A program made the translations under genes and the position numbers. Shown one piece after another: positions 51,220 through 60,330 of a DNA stretch of 64,000 bases. How positions within the stretch are numbered: position 1 is the first letter of the stretch; each line of letters begins with the position of its first letter. The notes below the pieces were generated by a model that made no database searches, had not been told where the DNA came from, and saw nothing but the letters and a program-made list of their open reading frames with translations. Source of the stretch: Arthrobacter sunyaminii (GTDB lineage: Bacteria; Actinomycetota; Actinomycetes; Actinomycetales; Micrococcaceae); assembly GCF_018866305.1 (NCBI RefSeq), contig NZ_CP076456.1, positions 2,232,001-2,296,000 on the forward strand. Reading direction: 5' to 3'.

Positions 51220-52803
51220 GTGTCCGTCAGTCCGCTTCTTTCACTGTCCCGCAGCCAGACGCTGGGCGATCTTCCCCGACGAAGCGCTCAGCGCTTTCCC
51301 ACCCGGACCGCCGTCGTTGACGGCACCACCCGTCTCACCTTCGCGGACTTCGAGCGGGCGGTAGCCGCGGCAGCTTCCGCCCTGCAGGCCCACGGAATCG
51401 CACCGGGCGACCGGCTGGCCCTGCTTTCCCGCAATACGTGGCAGTTTGCGGCGCTGGCCTTTGCCACCGCCCGCGCCGGTGTGGTCCTGGTGCCGATCAA
51501 CTTCATGCTCGGACCCGACGAGGTGGCCTACGTGCTGGATCACAGCGGCGCCACCGCATTTGTGGTCCAGGACGCGCTGGTTCCGGTTGCCGAGGCCGCC
51601 ATGAAAGCGGCGGAAACCGACGTCGTCGTTGTCCGTTCCAGCATCTGCAGCGGTCCGGTGCCGGCTGGCTGGGAGGATGTGCAGGATTGGTTCGCATTCG
51701 GCGGCGGGACAACGGAGCCTCCCCTGGTGGCGGATGATGATCCGGTGCGGCTGATGTACACCTCGGGCACGGAGTCACGGCCCAAGGGGGCTCTGATGTC
51801 CAGCCGGTCGCTGATGTGGGAGTACGTCTCCGCGGTGGTTGACGGCAACATGAGTTCCGATGACGTTGATCTGCACACGCTGCCGCTGTATCACTGCGCC
51901 CAGCTGGACTGTTTCCTGGGCCCGGACATCTATCTCGGTGCCACCAGCATCATCCTTCCGGCACCCGACCCGGCGGCCATCCTGGCAACCATTGAACAGG
52001 AAAAGGTCACTAAGTTCTTCGCTCCCCCGACGGTTTGGATTTCCCTGCTGCGCTCGCCGCGGTTCGACACAGCCGACCTGTCCTCGCTGCGCAAGGGCTA
52101 CTACGGCGCATCCGCTATGCCCGTACAGGTGTTGAAGGAGCTGCAGGAGCGTCTGCCGGACGTGCGGTTCTGGAACTTCTACGGCCAGACGGAAATGGCG
52201 CCGGTGGCCACCATCCTCGGTCCGGAGGACCAGCTGGCCCATGCCGGGTCAGCGGGCCGGCCGTCGCTGAACGTGGAGACTGCCGTGGTGGATGATGAGG
52301 ACCGGCCTGTGCCGGCCGGCACCGTCGGCGAGATCGTACACCGCAGCCCGCACGCCACCCTGGGCTATTACCGCGATCCTGAGCGGACCGCCGAGGCTTT
52401 CGCCAACGGCTGGTTCCATTCGGGTGATTTGGGGTATTTCGACGACGAAGGCTACCTGAGCGTGGTGGACCGCAAGAAGGACATGATCAAGTCCGGCGGA
52501 GAGAACGTGGCCAGCCGTGAGGTGGAGGAGGCCATCTATCTGCTCGACGGCGTTGCCGAAGCTGCAGTGTTTGGGGTCCCCCATCCGCACTGGGTGGAAG
52601 CCGTCGCCGCGGTGGTGGTTCCGCGGCCGGGCGTTGAGATGATGCCGGAAGAGGTCATGGCGCACACCCGCAGCCTGCTGGCCGGTTACAAAACACCCAA
52701 ATACGTGGTTATCGCCGAGTCGCTGCCCAAAAACCCCAGCGGCAAAATCGTCAAGCGGCAGTTGCGCGATCAGCACACAGGACTGGGTACTGTGGTGGCG
52801 TGA
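51220..52803 (+). CDS. AMP-binding acyl-CoA synthetase (FadD-like)
   Basis: A 527-residue fatty- or aromatic-acid CoA ligase. It has MYTSGTESRPKGALMSS (A3), NFYGQTEMAP (A5), HSGDLGYFDDEGY, DRKKDMIKSGGENV and LPKNPSGKIVKR with the adenylation lysine. GTG 51220 with GGGGG six bases upstream is preferred; ATG 51172 adds 16 unconserved residues. It heads a plus-strand run with an aldo-keto reductase (42 bases later) and an SDR. The divergent PaaG-like crotonase suggests a shared acid-degradation role. Confidence 0.93.
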   Translation: MSVSPLLSLSRSQTLGDLPRRSAQRFPTRTAVVDGTTRLTFADFERAVAAAASALQAHGIAPGDRLALLSRNTWQFAALAFATARAGVVLVPINFMLGPDEVAYVLDHSGATAFVVQDALVPVAEAAMKAAETDVVVVRSSICSGPVPAGWEDVQDWFAFGGGTTEPPLVADDDPVRLMYTSGTESRPKGALMSSRSLMWEYVSAVVDGNMSSDDVDLHTLPLYHCAQLDCFLGPDIYLGATSIILPAPDPAAILATIEQEKVTKFFAPPTVWISLLRSPRFDTADLSSLRKGYYGASAMPVQVLKELQERLPDVRFWNFYGQTEMAPVATILGPEDQLAHAGSAGRPSLNVETAVVDDEDRPVPAGTVGEIVHRSPHATLGYYRDPERTAEAFANGWFHSGDLGYFDDEGYLSVVDRKKDMIKSGGENVASREVEEAIYLLDGVAEAAVFGVPHPHWVEAVAAVVVPRPGVEMMPEEVMAHTRSLLAGYKTPKYVVIAESLPKNPSGKIVKRQLRDQHTGLGTVVA

Positions 52804-52845
52804 GACGGATCACACTCGATAACCGGTAAAAGGAAGCGCACCTCC

Positions 52846-53850
52846 ATGGAACACAGGTACCTCGGCAACAGCGGGCTCAAGATCTCCGAAATCATCTACG
52901 GAAACTGGCTGACCCACGGCTCCCAGGTGGAGAACGACATCGCCACCGAGTGTGTCCGTGCCGCACTGGAAGCCGGGATCAGCACCTTCGACACCGCTGA
53001 TACCTATGCCAACACAGCCGCGGAGACGGTCCTGGGTGCCGCCCTGAAGAATGAGCGCCGGGAATCGCTGGAGATCCTGACGAAGGTGTACTGGCCCACT
53101 GGTCCTGCCGGACACAACGATTCCGGCCTGTCCCGCAAACACATCATGGAATCCATCAATGGTTCCCTGCGGCGGCTGCAGACGGACTATGTCGACCTGT
53201 ACCAGGCGCACCGCTATGACTCGGAGACGCCCCTGGAGGAAACCATGCAGGCCTTCGCCGACGTCGTACGGCAGGGCAAAGCCCTGTACATCGGTGTCAG
53301 CGAGTGGAACGCCGAGCAGCTCCGTGCCGGACAGGCACTCGCCAGGGACCTGGGATTCTCCCTGATCTCGAATCAGCCGCAGTACAACATGCTGTGGCGG
53401 GTCATCGAGGCAGAGGTGGTTCCGGCGTCGGAAGAGCTGGGTATTTCACAGATTGTCTTCTCCCCCATGGCCCAGGGTGTCCTCAGCGGCAAGTACAAGC
53501 CGGGAGCGGACCTGCCCGAAGGCAGCCGTGCCACGGACTCCAAGGGCGGCGCGAAGATGATTAGCAGGTGGATGAACGACGACGTGCTGGCCGGTGTGCA
53601 GAAACTGCAGCCGATTGCCGATGAAGCCGGCCTGACGATGGGCCAGCTGGCTGTCGCCTGGGTGCTGCAGAATCCGAACGTGGCGGCCGCTATCATCGGC
53701 GCCTCCCGGCCGGAGCAGGTCACCTCGAATGTCCAGGCGGCGGGAGTGGAACTTAAACCCGATGTCCTGGCCCGCATAGACGACGCCGTGGGCTCACTTG
53801 CCGAGCGTGATCCCGCAAAGACCCATACCCCGGAGAGCCGTCCCTCCTAG
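52846..53850 (+). CDS. aldo/keto reductase (Kv-beta/YghZ-like)
   Basis: A 334-residue NADPH-dependent reductase with the TIM-barrel AKR tetrad Asp49, Tyr54, Lys80 and His122 in FDTADTYAN, ILTKVYW and QAHRYD. FSPMAQGVLSGKY and GASRPEQV are the cofactor loops of this branch. AGGA precedes ATG 52846. The SDR start follows its stop codon directly, so the two are co-translated. Confidence 0.95.
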   Translation: MEHRYLGNSGLKISEIIYGNWLTHGSQVENDIATECVRAALEAGISTFDTADTYANTAAETVLGAALKNERRESLEILTKVYWPTGPAGHNDSGLSRKHIMESINGSLRRLQTDYVDLYQAHRYDSETPLEETMQAFADVVRQGKALYIGVSEWNAEQLRAGQALARDLGFSLISNQPQYNMLWRVIEAEVVPASEELGISQIVFSPMAQGVLSGKYKPGADLPEGSRATDSKGGAKMISRWMNDDVLAGVQKLQPIADEAGLTMGQLAVAWVLQNPNVAAAIIGASRPEQVTSNVQAAGVELKPDVLARIDDAVGSLAERDPAKTHTPESRPS

Positions 53851-54675
53851 ATGCCTGATGAACACTTGAAGACACCGCCTCCGCTGGCTGGCCGCACGGC
53901 AGTCATCACCGGAGTCAGCCGGCGACGAGGGATCGGCTTTGCCGTAGCGACCCGACTGGCACGGATGGGCGCGAGCCTTTATCTGGCGCACTATTCCCCG
54001 CACGATGCGGACCAGCCATGGGGCGCAGACTCGATTGACGACGTCGTCGGCGCACTGCAGGGCTTCCTCACCGACGGGGCGCAACTGGAGCACGCCAGCA
54101 TCGACTTGGCGGATGCCGGCGGTGCGGAACAGCTCATTCGAAACGCTGCCGCTGCCCTGGGACATCTGGACATACTGATCTGCAACCATGCGCGCAGCGG
54201 CGGTGACGGAGCGCTGGCGGAGATGACAGCCGAGAAGCTCGATGCCCACTGGCAGGTCAATACCCGCTCAACCCTCCTGGCCACCCGCGGGTTTGCCCGG
54301 CAGCACGACGGGCGCCCCGGAGGGCGGGTTATCTGGATGACGTCGGGGCAGATCAACGGCGGGATCATGGAGGACGAGATTGCCTACGCAACGTCCAAAG
54401 CCGCTCTGGCGGGGATCACCCCATCGGTGGCAGCGGACCTGATCCGCCGGGGAATTGTCCTTAACACCGTGAACCCCGGCCCGGTGAACACAGGCTATCT
54501 GGACCTTGAGACCGCCGACCGTTCCCCGGAAGTCGTTGCCGGGGTCCTTTCGCGGTTTCCCGGCGGCCGCTTCGGTGAACCGGATGACCCCGCCCGCCTC
54601 ATCGCTTGGCTGGTCAGCGACGAGGGACGGTGGATGGTGGGACAGGTGCTCACCAGTGACGGCGGGTTCCGCTAA
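53851..54675 (+). CDS. SDR family oxidoreductase
   Basis: A 274-residue short-chain dehydrogenase. The cofactor loop is longer than usual, GVSRRRGIGFA, as in the 3-ketoacyl reductase-like SDRs with an arginine pair that may favour NADPH. CNHARSGG replaces the usual NNAG. The Ser of WMTSGQ, with YATSK, forms the catalytic triad. The C terminus GQVLTSDGGFR is typical. The ATG abuts the aldo-keto reductase stop. A terminator follows. Confidence 0.93.
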   Translation: MPDEHLKTPPPLAGRTAVITGVSRRRGIGFAVATRLARMGASLYLAHYSPHDADQPWGADSIDDVVGALQGFLTDGAQLEHASIDLADAGGAEQLIRNAAAALGHLDILICNHARSGGDGALAEMTAEKLDAHWQVNTRSTLLATRGFARQHDGRPGGRVIWMTSGQINGGIMEDEIAYATSKAALAGITPSVAADLIRRGIVLNTVNPGPVNTGYLDLETADRSPEVVAGVLSRFPGGRFGEPDDPARLIAWLVSDEGRWMVGQVLTSDGGFR

Positions 54676-54681
54676 ACAGTC

Positions 54682-54702
54682 CCCCGGGAATTACCGGGGT
54701 TT
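54682..54702 (+). terminator. short hairpin terminator after the SDR gene
   Basis: CCCCGG/CCGGGG stem with a six-base loop GAATTA followed by TTTAG, seven bases after the stop. Confidence 0.65.
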
Positions 54703-54712
54703 AGCCGGAAGC

Positions 54713-54752
54713 TAACCAGGTCTGGAAGGGTGTAACCAGGTCTAGAAGGGTG
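54713..54752 (-). repeat. 20-bp tandem duplication covering the HNH stop codon
   Basis: TAACCAGGTCTGGAAGGGTG and a second copy with one mismatch (A for G) lie head to tail. The second copy supplies the stop codon of the DUF222/HNH gene; the mismatch creates the TAG. Confidence 0.85.
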
Positions 54753-56427
54753 GCGGGTCGTCGCCGTAGTCGGTTGGGTCCGGGTCCGCGGCCGGTCCCT
54801 GAGACGACCGTCCGATTGCAGCGGGTCCCGCGGCTTCCCCATCTGGTCTCCCGTCTGGTCCGGCGCTAAGTCCTGTGGCCAGGGTGAGGTGCGGATCGGT
54901 CCGGTAGGTCCGGCCTCCCGGTGACGTCCACTCAATAATTCCGGGACTGTGTTGGTGTGCTTTCCAGAAGCCCCGGGACTTGAACATGTGATGCCGCTTG
55001 CACAAGTGCTCCAGGTTGTCATGATCGGTGCTCCCGCCGTGGGACCAGGGTTTGGTGTGATCAATTTCGGCGATCACGGCGTTGGTCCGGCATCCCGGGA
55101 ACCGGCAGGTTCCGTCCCGGGCCCGCAGCCAGCGCTGCAGCCCGGCAGGTACTTTCCGCCGCCGCCCGACCCGCAGGATCTCGTCAGTGGCCGGGTTTCG
55201 TTCCACCGGGGTCCAGTGCGCTGCCTGCCGGGCCAAACGGCGGGCAGTTTCGGGGCTGATCGGCCCGTATCCGTGCAGTTCGGCAGGCTGTTCATCAGCA
55301 CCGAACAGGGTCTCGGCGGTGATCAGGACCAAGATCTCGGTGCGGGCCCGGGCACGTGCCCGGGCATGGTTGTCCTTGGTACCGCGGCTGTCCCTGACCC
55401 TGTCCCTGCGGTCCCGGTCGCCCGGGCCGTTGCCGTTGTGGCCGGCTTGGGTGTTCCGCCGGTCTTTGTCGCCAGAGCCGGGGTTGCATCTGTCCCCGTC
55501 ACCGGTGTCCGCTTCGCTGGCAGGCTCACTTCGTTCGAGGTTATGGCTGTGCGTTGCATCCTCGTCACCGTCGAGCAGGTCAGCCAGAATGTCCGCCCGC
55601 AGCTGATCCACTCCCCGCGGATCCCCCGCACCCTGCTCACCCCGCGCCGCCGTGGTCAGCTGCGTATAAACCAGCTGCGCCCTCGCAGCCGGCAACAACG
55701 CCGACAACCACGACATCCCGTCCTCATCCGGCACCAAACACACCCGCCGGCGTTCAAAAGCACTCTTATGCCGGACCGGAACGGTCTCCGGATACCGATT
55801 CTCCCGCAACCTTCTGGCCTTCACCCGGAACTGGGACGATGTCTGCCCCGCACCCGCGGCCTCCAGCAGGGAAGCCTCGAAGGCGGCCAGTTCGGAGTCT
55901 GGGACGTTCTGGGATTGGTCCAGCACCGTCTGCACATGCCCGTAACCCAGGGCCCCGTCCTCCAGCCGGGCCAGGGTTGAGGTGTGGGTGGTGCACAACC
56001 GTCCCGCCTCACTCATCAGCATCTTCGCGGTGTTCGTGGGAAGGTGCAGGATGGCTGCGGCTTCCTCCGCGGCCAGGCTAAAGGTCAGGGTCGGATCTTC
56101 CCGGCCAACATCTTCGAGCAGCTCATCACGGAAGAGGGTTTCCATCCGGTGCAGCACCTTGGCCTGCTGGGCCTGCGCCCACCGCACCAACGCATCCAAC
56201 CGGGACAACACCACACTGGCTTCATCCTGGGTCAAGGCCTCCGCACCCTGCAGGACCAACGAACCGGTAAGACCGTCGCGGTACGACGGATCTATGTGAG
56301 CGGTACCGGGATCCCTCGGGGCACTGTCCGGCTCAGCGTTGTAAATCGACAGGCTCGGGCCGGCATGCTGCCCGGCACCGAATGCTTCACCGGTGCCGCC
56401 GCGTCGAAAAGATCCGTTCTGATCCAT
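54742..56427 (-). CDS. DUF222 / HNH endonuclease-like protein
   Basis: A 561-residue protein, longer than the copy at 3039. DUF222 helices (about 60-270) and an HNH domain with CRFPGCR, EIDHTKPWSHGG and HLCKRHHMFK near 465-510 flank a 70-residue hydrophilic linker. That linker is rich in Asp, Arg, Gly and Asn (GDKDRRNTQAGHNGN, ARARARART). All zinc and HNH residues are intact. Activity is unproven. A strong ribosome site is not visible at ATG 56427. Confidence 0.93.
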   Translation of the reverse strand: MDQNGSFRRGGTGEAFGAGQHAGPSLSIYNAEPDSAPRDPGTAHIDPSYRDGLTGSLVLQGAEALTQDEASVVLSRLDALVRWAQAQQAKVLHRMETLFRDELLEDVGREDPTLTFSLAAEEAAAILHLPTNTAKMLMSEAGRLCTTHTSTLARLEDGALGYGHVQTVLDQSQNVPDSELAAFEASLLEAAGAGQTSSQFRVKARRLRENRYPETVPVRHKSAFERRRVCLVPDEDGMSWLSALLPAARAQLVYTQLTTAARGEQGAGDPRGVDQLRADILADLLDGDEDATHSHNLERSEPASEADTGDGDRCNPGSGDKDRRNTQAGHNGNGPGDRDRRDRVRDSRGTKDNHARARARARTEILVLITAETLFGADEQPAELHGYGPISPETARRLARQAAHWTPVERNPATDEILRVGRRRKVPAGLQRWLRARDGTCRFPGCRTNAVIAEIDHTKPWSHGGSTDHDNLEHLCKRHHMFKSRGFWKAHQHSPGIIEWTSPGGRTYRTDPHLTLATGLSAGPDGRPDGEAAGPAAIGRSSQGPAADPDPTDYGDDPPPF

Positions 56428-56637
56428 GACTTCAGGCTGCCACCTGCCACCGACATTTCCGTCCCGAAAACAGCCCCAAAAGCGCCCAAAACAGAGACTT
56501 TCGAGAGCTCAAGATACCCGTCTTTTCGGAAGAACTACTTGGGAAAGGGAGCGCTTACCTGCGGAGCAGTCGCCAGAGGATGCACATCTGGGTCATTGAA
56601 GGGCTCGGTCCCAGCACAGCCAACCGAACCAACACAA

Positions 56638-56681
56638 AAGCGTGGACCACCCCCTGAATAACCAGGAGCCGGTCCACGCTT
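56638..56681. terminator. hairpin after the MFS gene
   Basis: AAGCGTGGACC and GGTCCACGCTT arms with a 22-base loop. In the minus direction the stem is followed by TTGTGTTGG, so it most likely ends the MFS transcript. It lies in the 286-base gap between two same-strand genes, which otherwise shows nothing recognisable. Confidence 0.7.
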
Positions 56682-56713
56682 CGTGCCTGAGAGTCAGGAA
56701 GCTTCGAAACCCG

Positions 56714-58195
56714 TCAGCCCGCGTGAGCCACGGCAGGAACCTTCAGCAGGTCCTCCTTGGCCGGACGGATCATAAAGAAGCCAATCGGTGCGGCCAGAAG
56801 AATCGCCGCACCTGCCCACATGAATGCCGACGAATATCCGCTGACCAAGGCACCGGCCTGGGCTCCGGGGAGCACCTCGTTGCTGCTGAGGTACGCCGTC
56901 ATGGCGGCGGTATAGATAGCCGTGAACAGGGCCGTGCCAATGGAACCGCCAATCTGCTGTGTGGCGGAAACAGCGGCACTGGCAACGCCGGCGTCGTGCT
57001 CGTCAATCCCGGCGAGCGCAACGTTCTGCAGCGGAACAAAAATCATCGCCAGGCCGAAGCCCAGAAGAATCAGCCCGGGCAGGACCTCCAGGGCGTAGTT
57101 GCCCTCCACAGTAATGAAGGACAACCAGAAGAGGCCGACAGCGCCAACCACAGGCCCCACCGTCATCGGCAGGCGGACACCCGTGCGGGGCAGGAACTTG
57201 GACAGCACGCCTGCACCAGCGGTGATAGCGAGCGTCATCGGAAGCGACGCCAAGCCGGACTTCAGCGGTGAGTAGCCCAGGACAATCTGGAAGTAGAAGA
57301 CGAGGAAGAGGATTCCGCCCAACAGGGCTGCGCCGGTCAGGGCCGAAATCAGGAAAGCACCGCCGCGGACCCGGTTGGCCAGCACGCGCAGGGGAAGCAG
57401 CGGGTTGGATACCTTGGATTCCACAAACACGAAGGCAGCGAGAACGACGGCGCCGGCTGCCAGGAAGCCGATGGTTTCCACCCGCGCCCAACCGTTTTCA
57501 GCCTGGGCGAAACCGTAGACCAGCGAGGCGAGTCCGGCAACGACGAGGATGGCACCGGGAAGGTCGTAGCGAGTGTTGCCGTGGGCCTTGCTCTCACGGA
57601 TCAAAGGCAGACCGGCAGCCATGGCGACGACGGCGATGGGGACGTTCACGAGCAGGCACCAGGTCCAGGAAGCGTACTGCGTCAGGACGCCGCCAAGCAG
57701 CAGGCCGATGGCTGCACCGCCGCCGCCAATCGCGCCGTACACGGCGAAGGCTTTGATACGGTCCTTGCCCGACGGGAACGTGATGGTCAGAATTGCCAGC
57801 GACGCCGGTGCCAGGAGTGCAGCAAACGCACCCTGCAGGCCACGGGCGGCAAGCAGCATTTCAGTACTGGAAGCAAAGCCGCCCAGCGCTGAGGCAAGGG
57901 CAAACCCAAACATGCCCACCATGAAGGTGCGCTTGCGGCCCCAGTAGTCCGCGATGCGTCCGCCAAGAAGCAGCAGGGACCCGAAGGCCAGGGCGTAAAT
58001 GGTGACTACCCAGGTCCGGTCGCCGTCGGACATGCCGAGATCCAACTGGGCGTCCGGCAGGGCGATGTTGACGATTGTCCCGTCAAGGACCACCATCAGC
58101 TGGGCCAGGGCGAGAACAGACAAGAGGAGCCAGCGGTGCGGATGCGCCGAGTGGTCAACGGCCGGAGGCGATCCGGCGGGGGTGGTGCGGTCCAT
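56714..58195 (-). CDS. DHA2-family MFS multidrug exporter (EmrB/QacA-like)
   Basis: A 493-residue, 14-helix drug:H+ antiporter. Helix 1 LMVVLDGTIVNIALP is the DHA2 motif D1. Motif A is GRIADYWGRKR and motif C GGGGAAIGLLLGG. It acts in the cytoplasmic membrane and exports drugs, dyes or metabolites. ATG 58195 has GAGGA at eight bases; the frame stays open into the TetR region. The gene is divergent from its probable TetR repressor, 57 bases apart. Confidence 0.95.
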   Translation of the reverse strand: MDRTTPAGSPPAVDHSAHPHRWLLLSVLALAQLMVVLDGTIVNIALPDAQLDLGMSDGDRTWVVTIYALAFGSLLLLGGRIADYWGRKRTFMVGMFGFALASALGGFASSTEMLLAARGLQGAFAALLAPASLAILTITFPSGKDRIKAFAVYGAIGGGGAAIGLLLGGVLTQYASWTWCLLVNVPIAVVAMAAGLPLIRESKAHGNTRYDLPGAILVVAGLASLVYGFAQAENGWARVETIGFLAAGAVVLAAFVFVESKVSNPLLPLRVLANRVRGGAFLISALTGAALLGGILFLVFYFQIVLGYSPLKSGLASLPMTLAITAGAGVLSKFLPRTGVRLPMTVGPVVGAVGLFWLSFITVEGNYALEVLPGLILLGFGLAMIFVPLQNVALAGIDEHDAGVASAAVSATQQIGGSIGTALFTAIYTAAMTAYLSSNEVLPGAQAGALVSGYSSAFMWAGAAILLAAPIGFFMIRPAKEDLLKVPAVAHAG

Positions 58196-58216
58196 GTACG
58201 GGAAATCCTCATTCAA

Positions 58217-58232
58217 AACGAACTGGTTGGTT
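58217..58232. promoter_or_regulatory. candidate TetR operator AACNAACNNGTTNGTT
   Basis: AACGAACTGGTTGGTT is a symmetric AAC-N-AAC-N2-GTT-N-GTT element, 16 bp, in the middle of the 57-base gap between the MFS and TetR starts. It is 21 bases from each start codon, so one bound dimer could repress both genes. Confidence 0.65.
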
Positions 58233-58252
58233 GGCTTAGCTAGACTACAGGC

Positions 58253-58849
58253 ATGAGAAGCGACGGCGAAGCAACACGGGCCAGAATCATGGCTGCAGCA
58301 CGGACTGAGTTTGCCCGGTATGGACTGGCCGGCGCACGTGTGGACCGGATAGCCGCGGAGGCCAAAGCCAGCAAGGAGCGCCTCTATGCCTACTTCGGCG
58401 ACAAACGCTCGCTCTTTGCCGCTGTGCTGAAGGACAACCTGCAGGAAACTACGGATCAGGTTTCGAGGGACGCCACAGACTTGCCGGGATTCGTCGGCGC
58501 GATGTTTGACCACGCCGTGGAAGAACCCGAGCACCTGCGCATGCTGGACTGGGCACGGCTTGAAGAGGAGCCCAACCTGCTCCCGCCGACACCGTGCGGC
58601 CGACCAGGCCCCCGCAACGAAGACATCGTCAGCGCCCAGAAACAAGGCCTCATCGATCCAGACTGGGACCCGGACGAGTTAATGGTTCTGCTCTTCTCCC
58701 TGGCCACGGCCTGGGCACAGTCACCTGAAACCCTCTTCACGGGAAAGCCGGAAGGGTCCGGCAAATCACGGGACCGGCGCCGAAAAGCTGCCGTTGCCGC
58801 GGCCCGCCGCCTCCTGGAGCCAACGCCGCAGACCCAACAGAGGCACTGA
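58253..58849 (+). CDS. TetR-family repressor of the adjacent exporter
   Basis: A 198-residue dimeric regulator with the N-terminal helix-turn-helix ARIMAAARTEFARYGLAGAR and KERLYAYFGDKRSLF. The C-terminal ligand domain (TetR_C, LDWARLEEEPNLLPP) is typical. There is no ribosome site at ATG 58253. TAGACT six bases upstream could be a -10 for a leaderless transcript. Divergent placement and the symmetric operator argue that it represses the MFS gene and itself. Confidence 0.93.
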   Translation: MRSDGEATRARIMAAARTEFARYGLAGARVDRIAAEAKASKERLYAYFGDKRSLFAAVLKDNLQETTDQVSRDATDLPGFVGAMFDHAVEEPEHLRMLDWARLEEEPNLLPPTPCGRPGPRNEDIVSAQKQGLIDPDWDPDELMVLLFSLATAWAQSPETLFTGKPEGSGKSRDRRRKAAVAAARRLLEPTPQTQQRH

Positions 58850-58968
58850 CCGCGAACGGGTGACACCAGCTACCGCAATACGGCGACTTGGTTCATTGGC
58901 TCATCCCCCGTGCATTGCCATACTGGGAAAGTCTTCGCACGATTCCTCCTCTGCCGAAAGGCCACCCT

Positions 58969-59803
58969 GTGCCAGAGCGAACCATCGTCATCACCGGGGC
59001 AAGCGACGGCATCGGTGCCGCAGCAGCCCGCAGCCTGCACAGCTTAGGCAACCGGGTCGTCGTCGTCGGCCGGTCGCCGGAGAAGACCGCCGCCGTAGCC
59101 CGGGATCTGGGCGGCGCCGACTATTACTTGTCGGATTTCTCCCGACTCGACGACGTTCGCGCCTTGGCTGCCACACTGCTGGAGCGCTATCCGCGCATCG
59201 ACGTCCTCGCCAATAATGCCGGCGGCATCATGGGCCGGCGTGAAGAAACCGAGGACGGCCACGAAAAGACACTGCAGGTGAATCATCTGGCCCCGTTCCT
59301 GCTCACCAATCTGCTGCTGGACCGGCTGACGGAATCACAGGCAACCGTCGTCAACACGTCCAGCGCGGCCAACAGCATCTTCGCCCGTTTCGATATCAAC
59401 GATCTGGAGTCCCGCCGAAACTACACGCCCAACCGCGCGTACGGAAACGCGAAGCTGGCCAACATCCTGTTCACCCGGGAACTGGATGCCCGGTACCGTG
59501 CCCGGGGCCATTTCAACCGCAGCCTTTCATCCCGGCGCGGTGGCAACATCTTTCGCCGCTGAATCCACCACAATGATGCGCCTGGTGTACCGGACGGTCC
59601 TCAACCGATTCCTGATTTCCCCCGAGCAGGGCGCAGAAACGCTGGTATGGCTGGCCACTGCGGACCCGGGACAGGACTGGCAGCCCGGCAAGTATTACTA
59701 CAAGTGCAAAATCTCCACCGCCAATAAGGACGCTTACGACGCAGCCCTGTCCGCCCGGCTGTGGGCAGAAAGCGCCCGGATGGTGGGACTGCCGGACGAC
59801 TGA
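58969..59803 (+). pseudogene. frameshifted SDR (retinol dehydrogenase-like)
   Basis: Two frames form one SDR. The 5' part, from GTG 58969 with GAAAGG upstream, has VITGASDGIGAAAA, NNAGGIMG, the NHLAPFLLT strand, NTSSAA and YGNAKLANILF, then a stop at about 59560. The 3' part continues in another frame with ISTAAFHPGAVATSFA and runs to LPDD at 59803. Removing one C of the CC at 59508-59509 joins ARG to ISTAAFHPG, the expected family sequence. A single-base insertion after a G run is also the commonest kind of sequence error, so the gene may be intact in the organism. Confidence 0.85.
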
Positions 59804-59892
59804 CGGGTCGTGGCGGGGCTTGGCCTCTGTTACCCGCGCACAGGCTTGGCTACCGTTGGAGAACGGGGGTGGCCGCCGAGGAGTGAGCACCT

Positions 59893-60240
59893 ATGTACGA
59901 CTCATCCGGCATCAACGTTTCAGTGCCGCCGTCCGGGCCGGGCTGCGTGGAATGCAGTGCGGACGGGGGCTGGTGGTTCCACCTGCGCCGGTGTGCCGAA
60001 TGCGGCCATATCGGCTGCTGCGACAACTCTCCGGGACAGCATGCCACCGGCCACGAGCAGTCAACCGGCCATCCGGTGATCCGCAGCTATGAACCCGGTG
60101 AAGCCTGGTTCTGGGATTACCGGACCAGTTCCGTCTTTGCGGGCCCGGAGCTCGCGCCGCCGCTAAGCCATCCGCTGAGCCAGAGCGTGCCCGGGCCCGC
60201 TGAAAAAGTTCCACCCGGTTGGCAGAGTGAACTGCACTAG
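59893..60240 (+). CDS. UBP-type zinc-finger protein
   Basis: A 115-residue protein built around a single zf-UBP domain. Candidate ligands are C18, C21, C34, C37, C42, H50, H54 and H60, in CVEC, CAECGHIGCC, QHATGH and STGHP. WFWDY ends the fold. In eukaryotes this domain binds the free C terminus of ubiquitin; bacterial stand-alone versions are common in actinobacteria but have no settled role. GAGGAG lies nine bases before ATG 59893. The tail is proline-rich. Confidence 0.9.
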   Translation: MYDSSGINVSVPPSGPGCVECSADGGWWFHLRRCAECGHIGCCDNSPGQHATGHEQSTGHPVIRSYEPGEAWFWDYRTSSVFAGPELAPPLSHPLSQSVPGPAEKVPPGWQSELH

Positions 60241-60330
60241 TCAGCGCCGCCCGCTGACCTGGGTTTCAGGCGATTGGTGCACAAATCACGTCAGTCAAAA
60301 CCGCACGTGCCGCTGGCGTAATCTGGAGTC

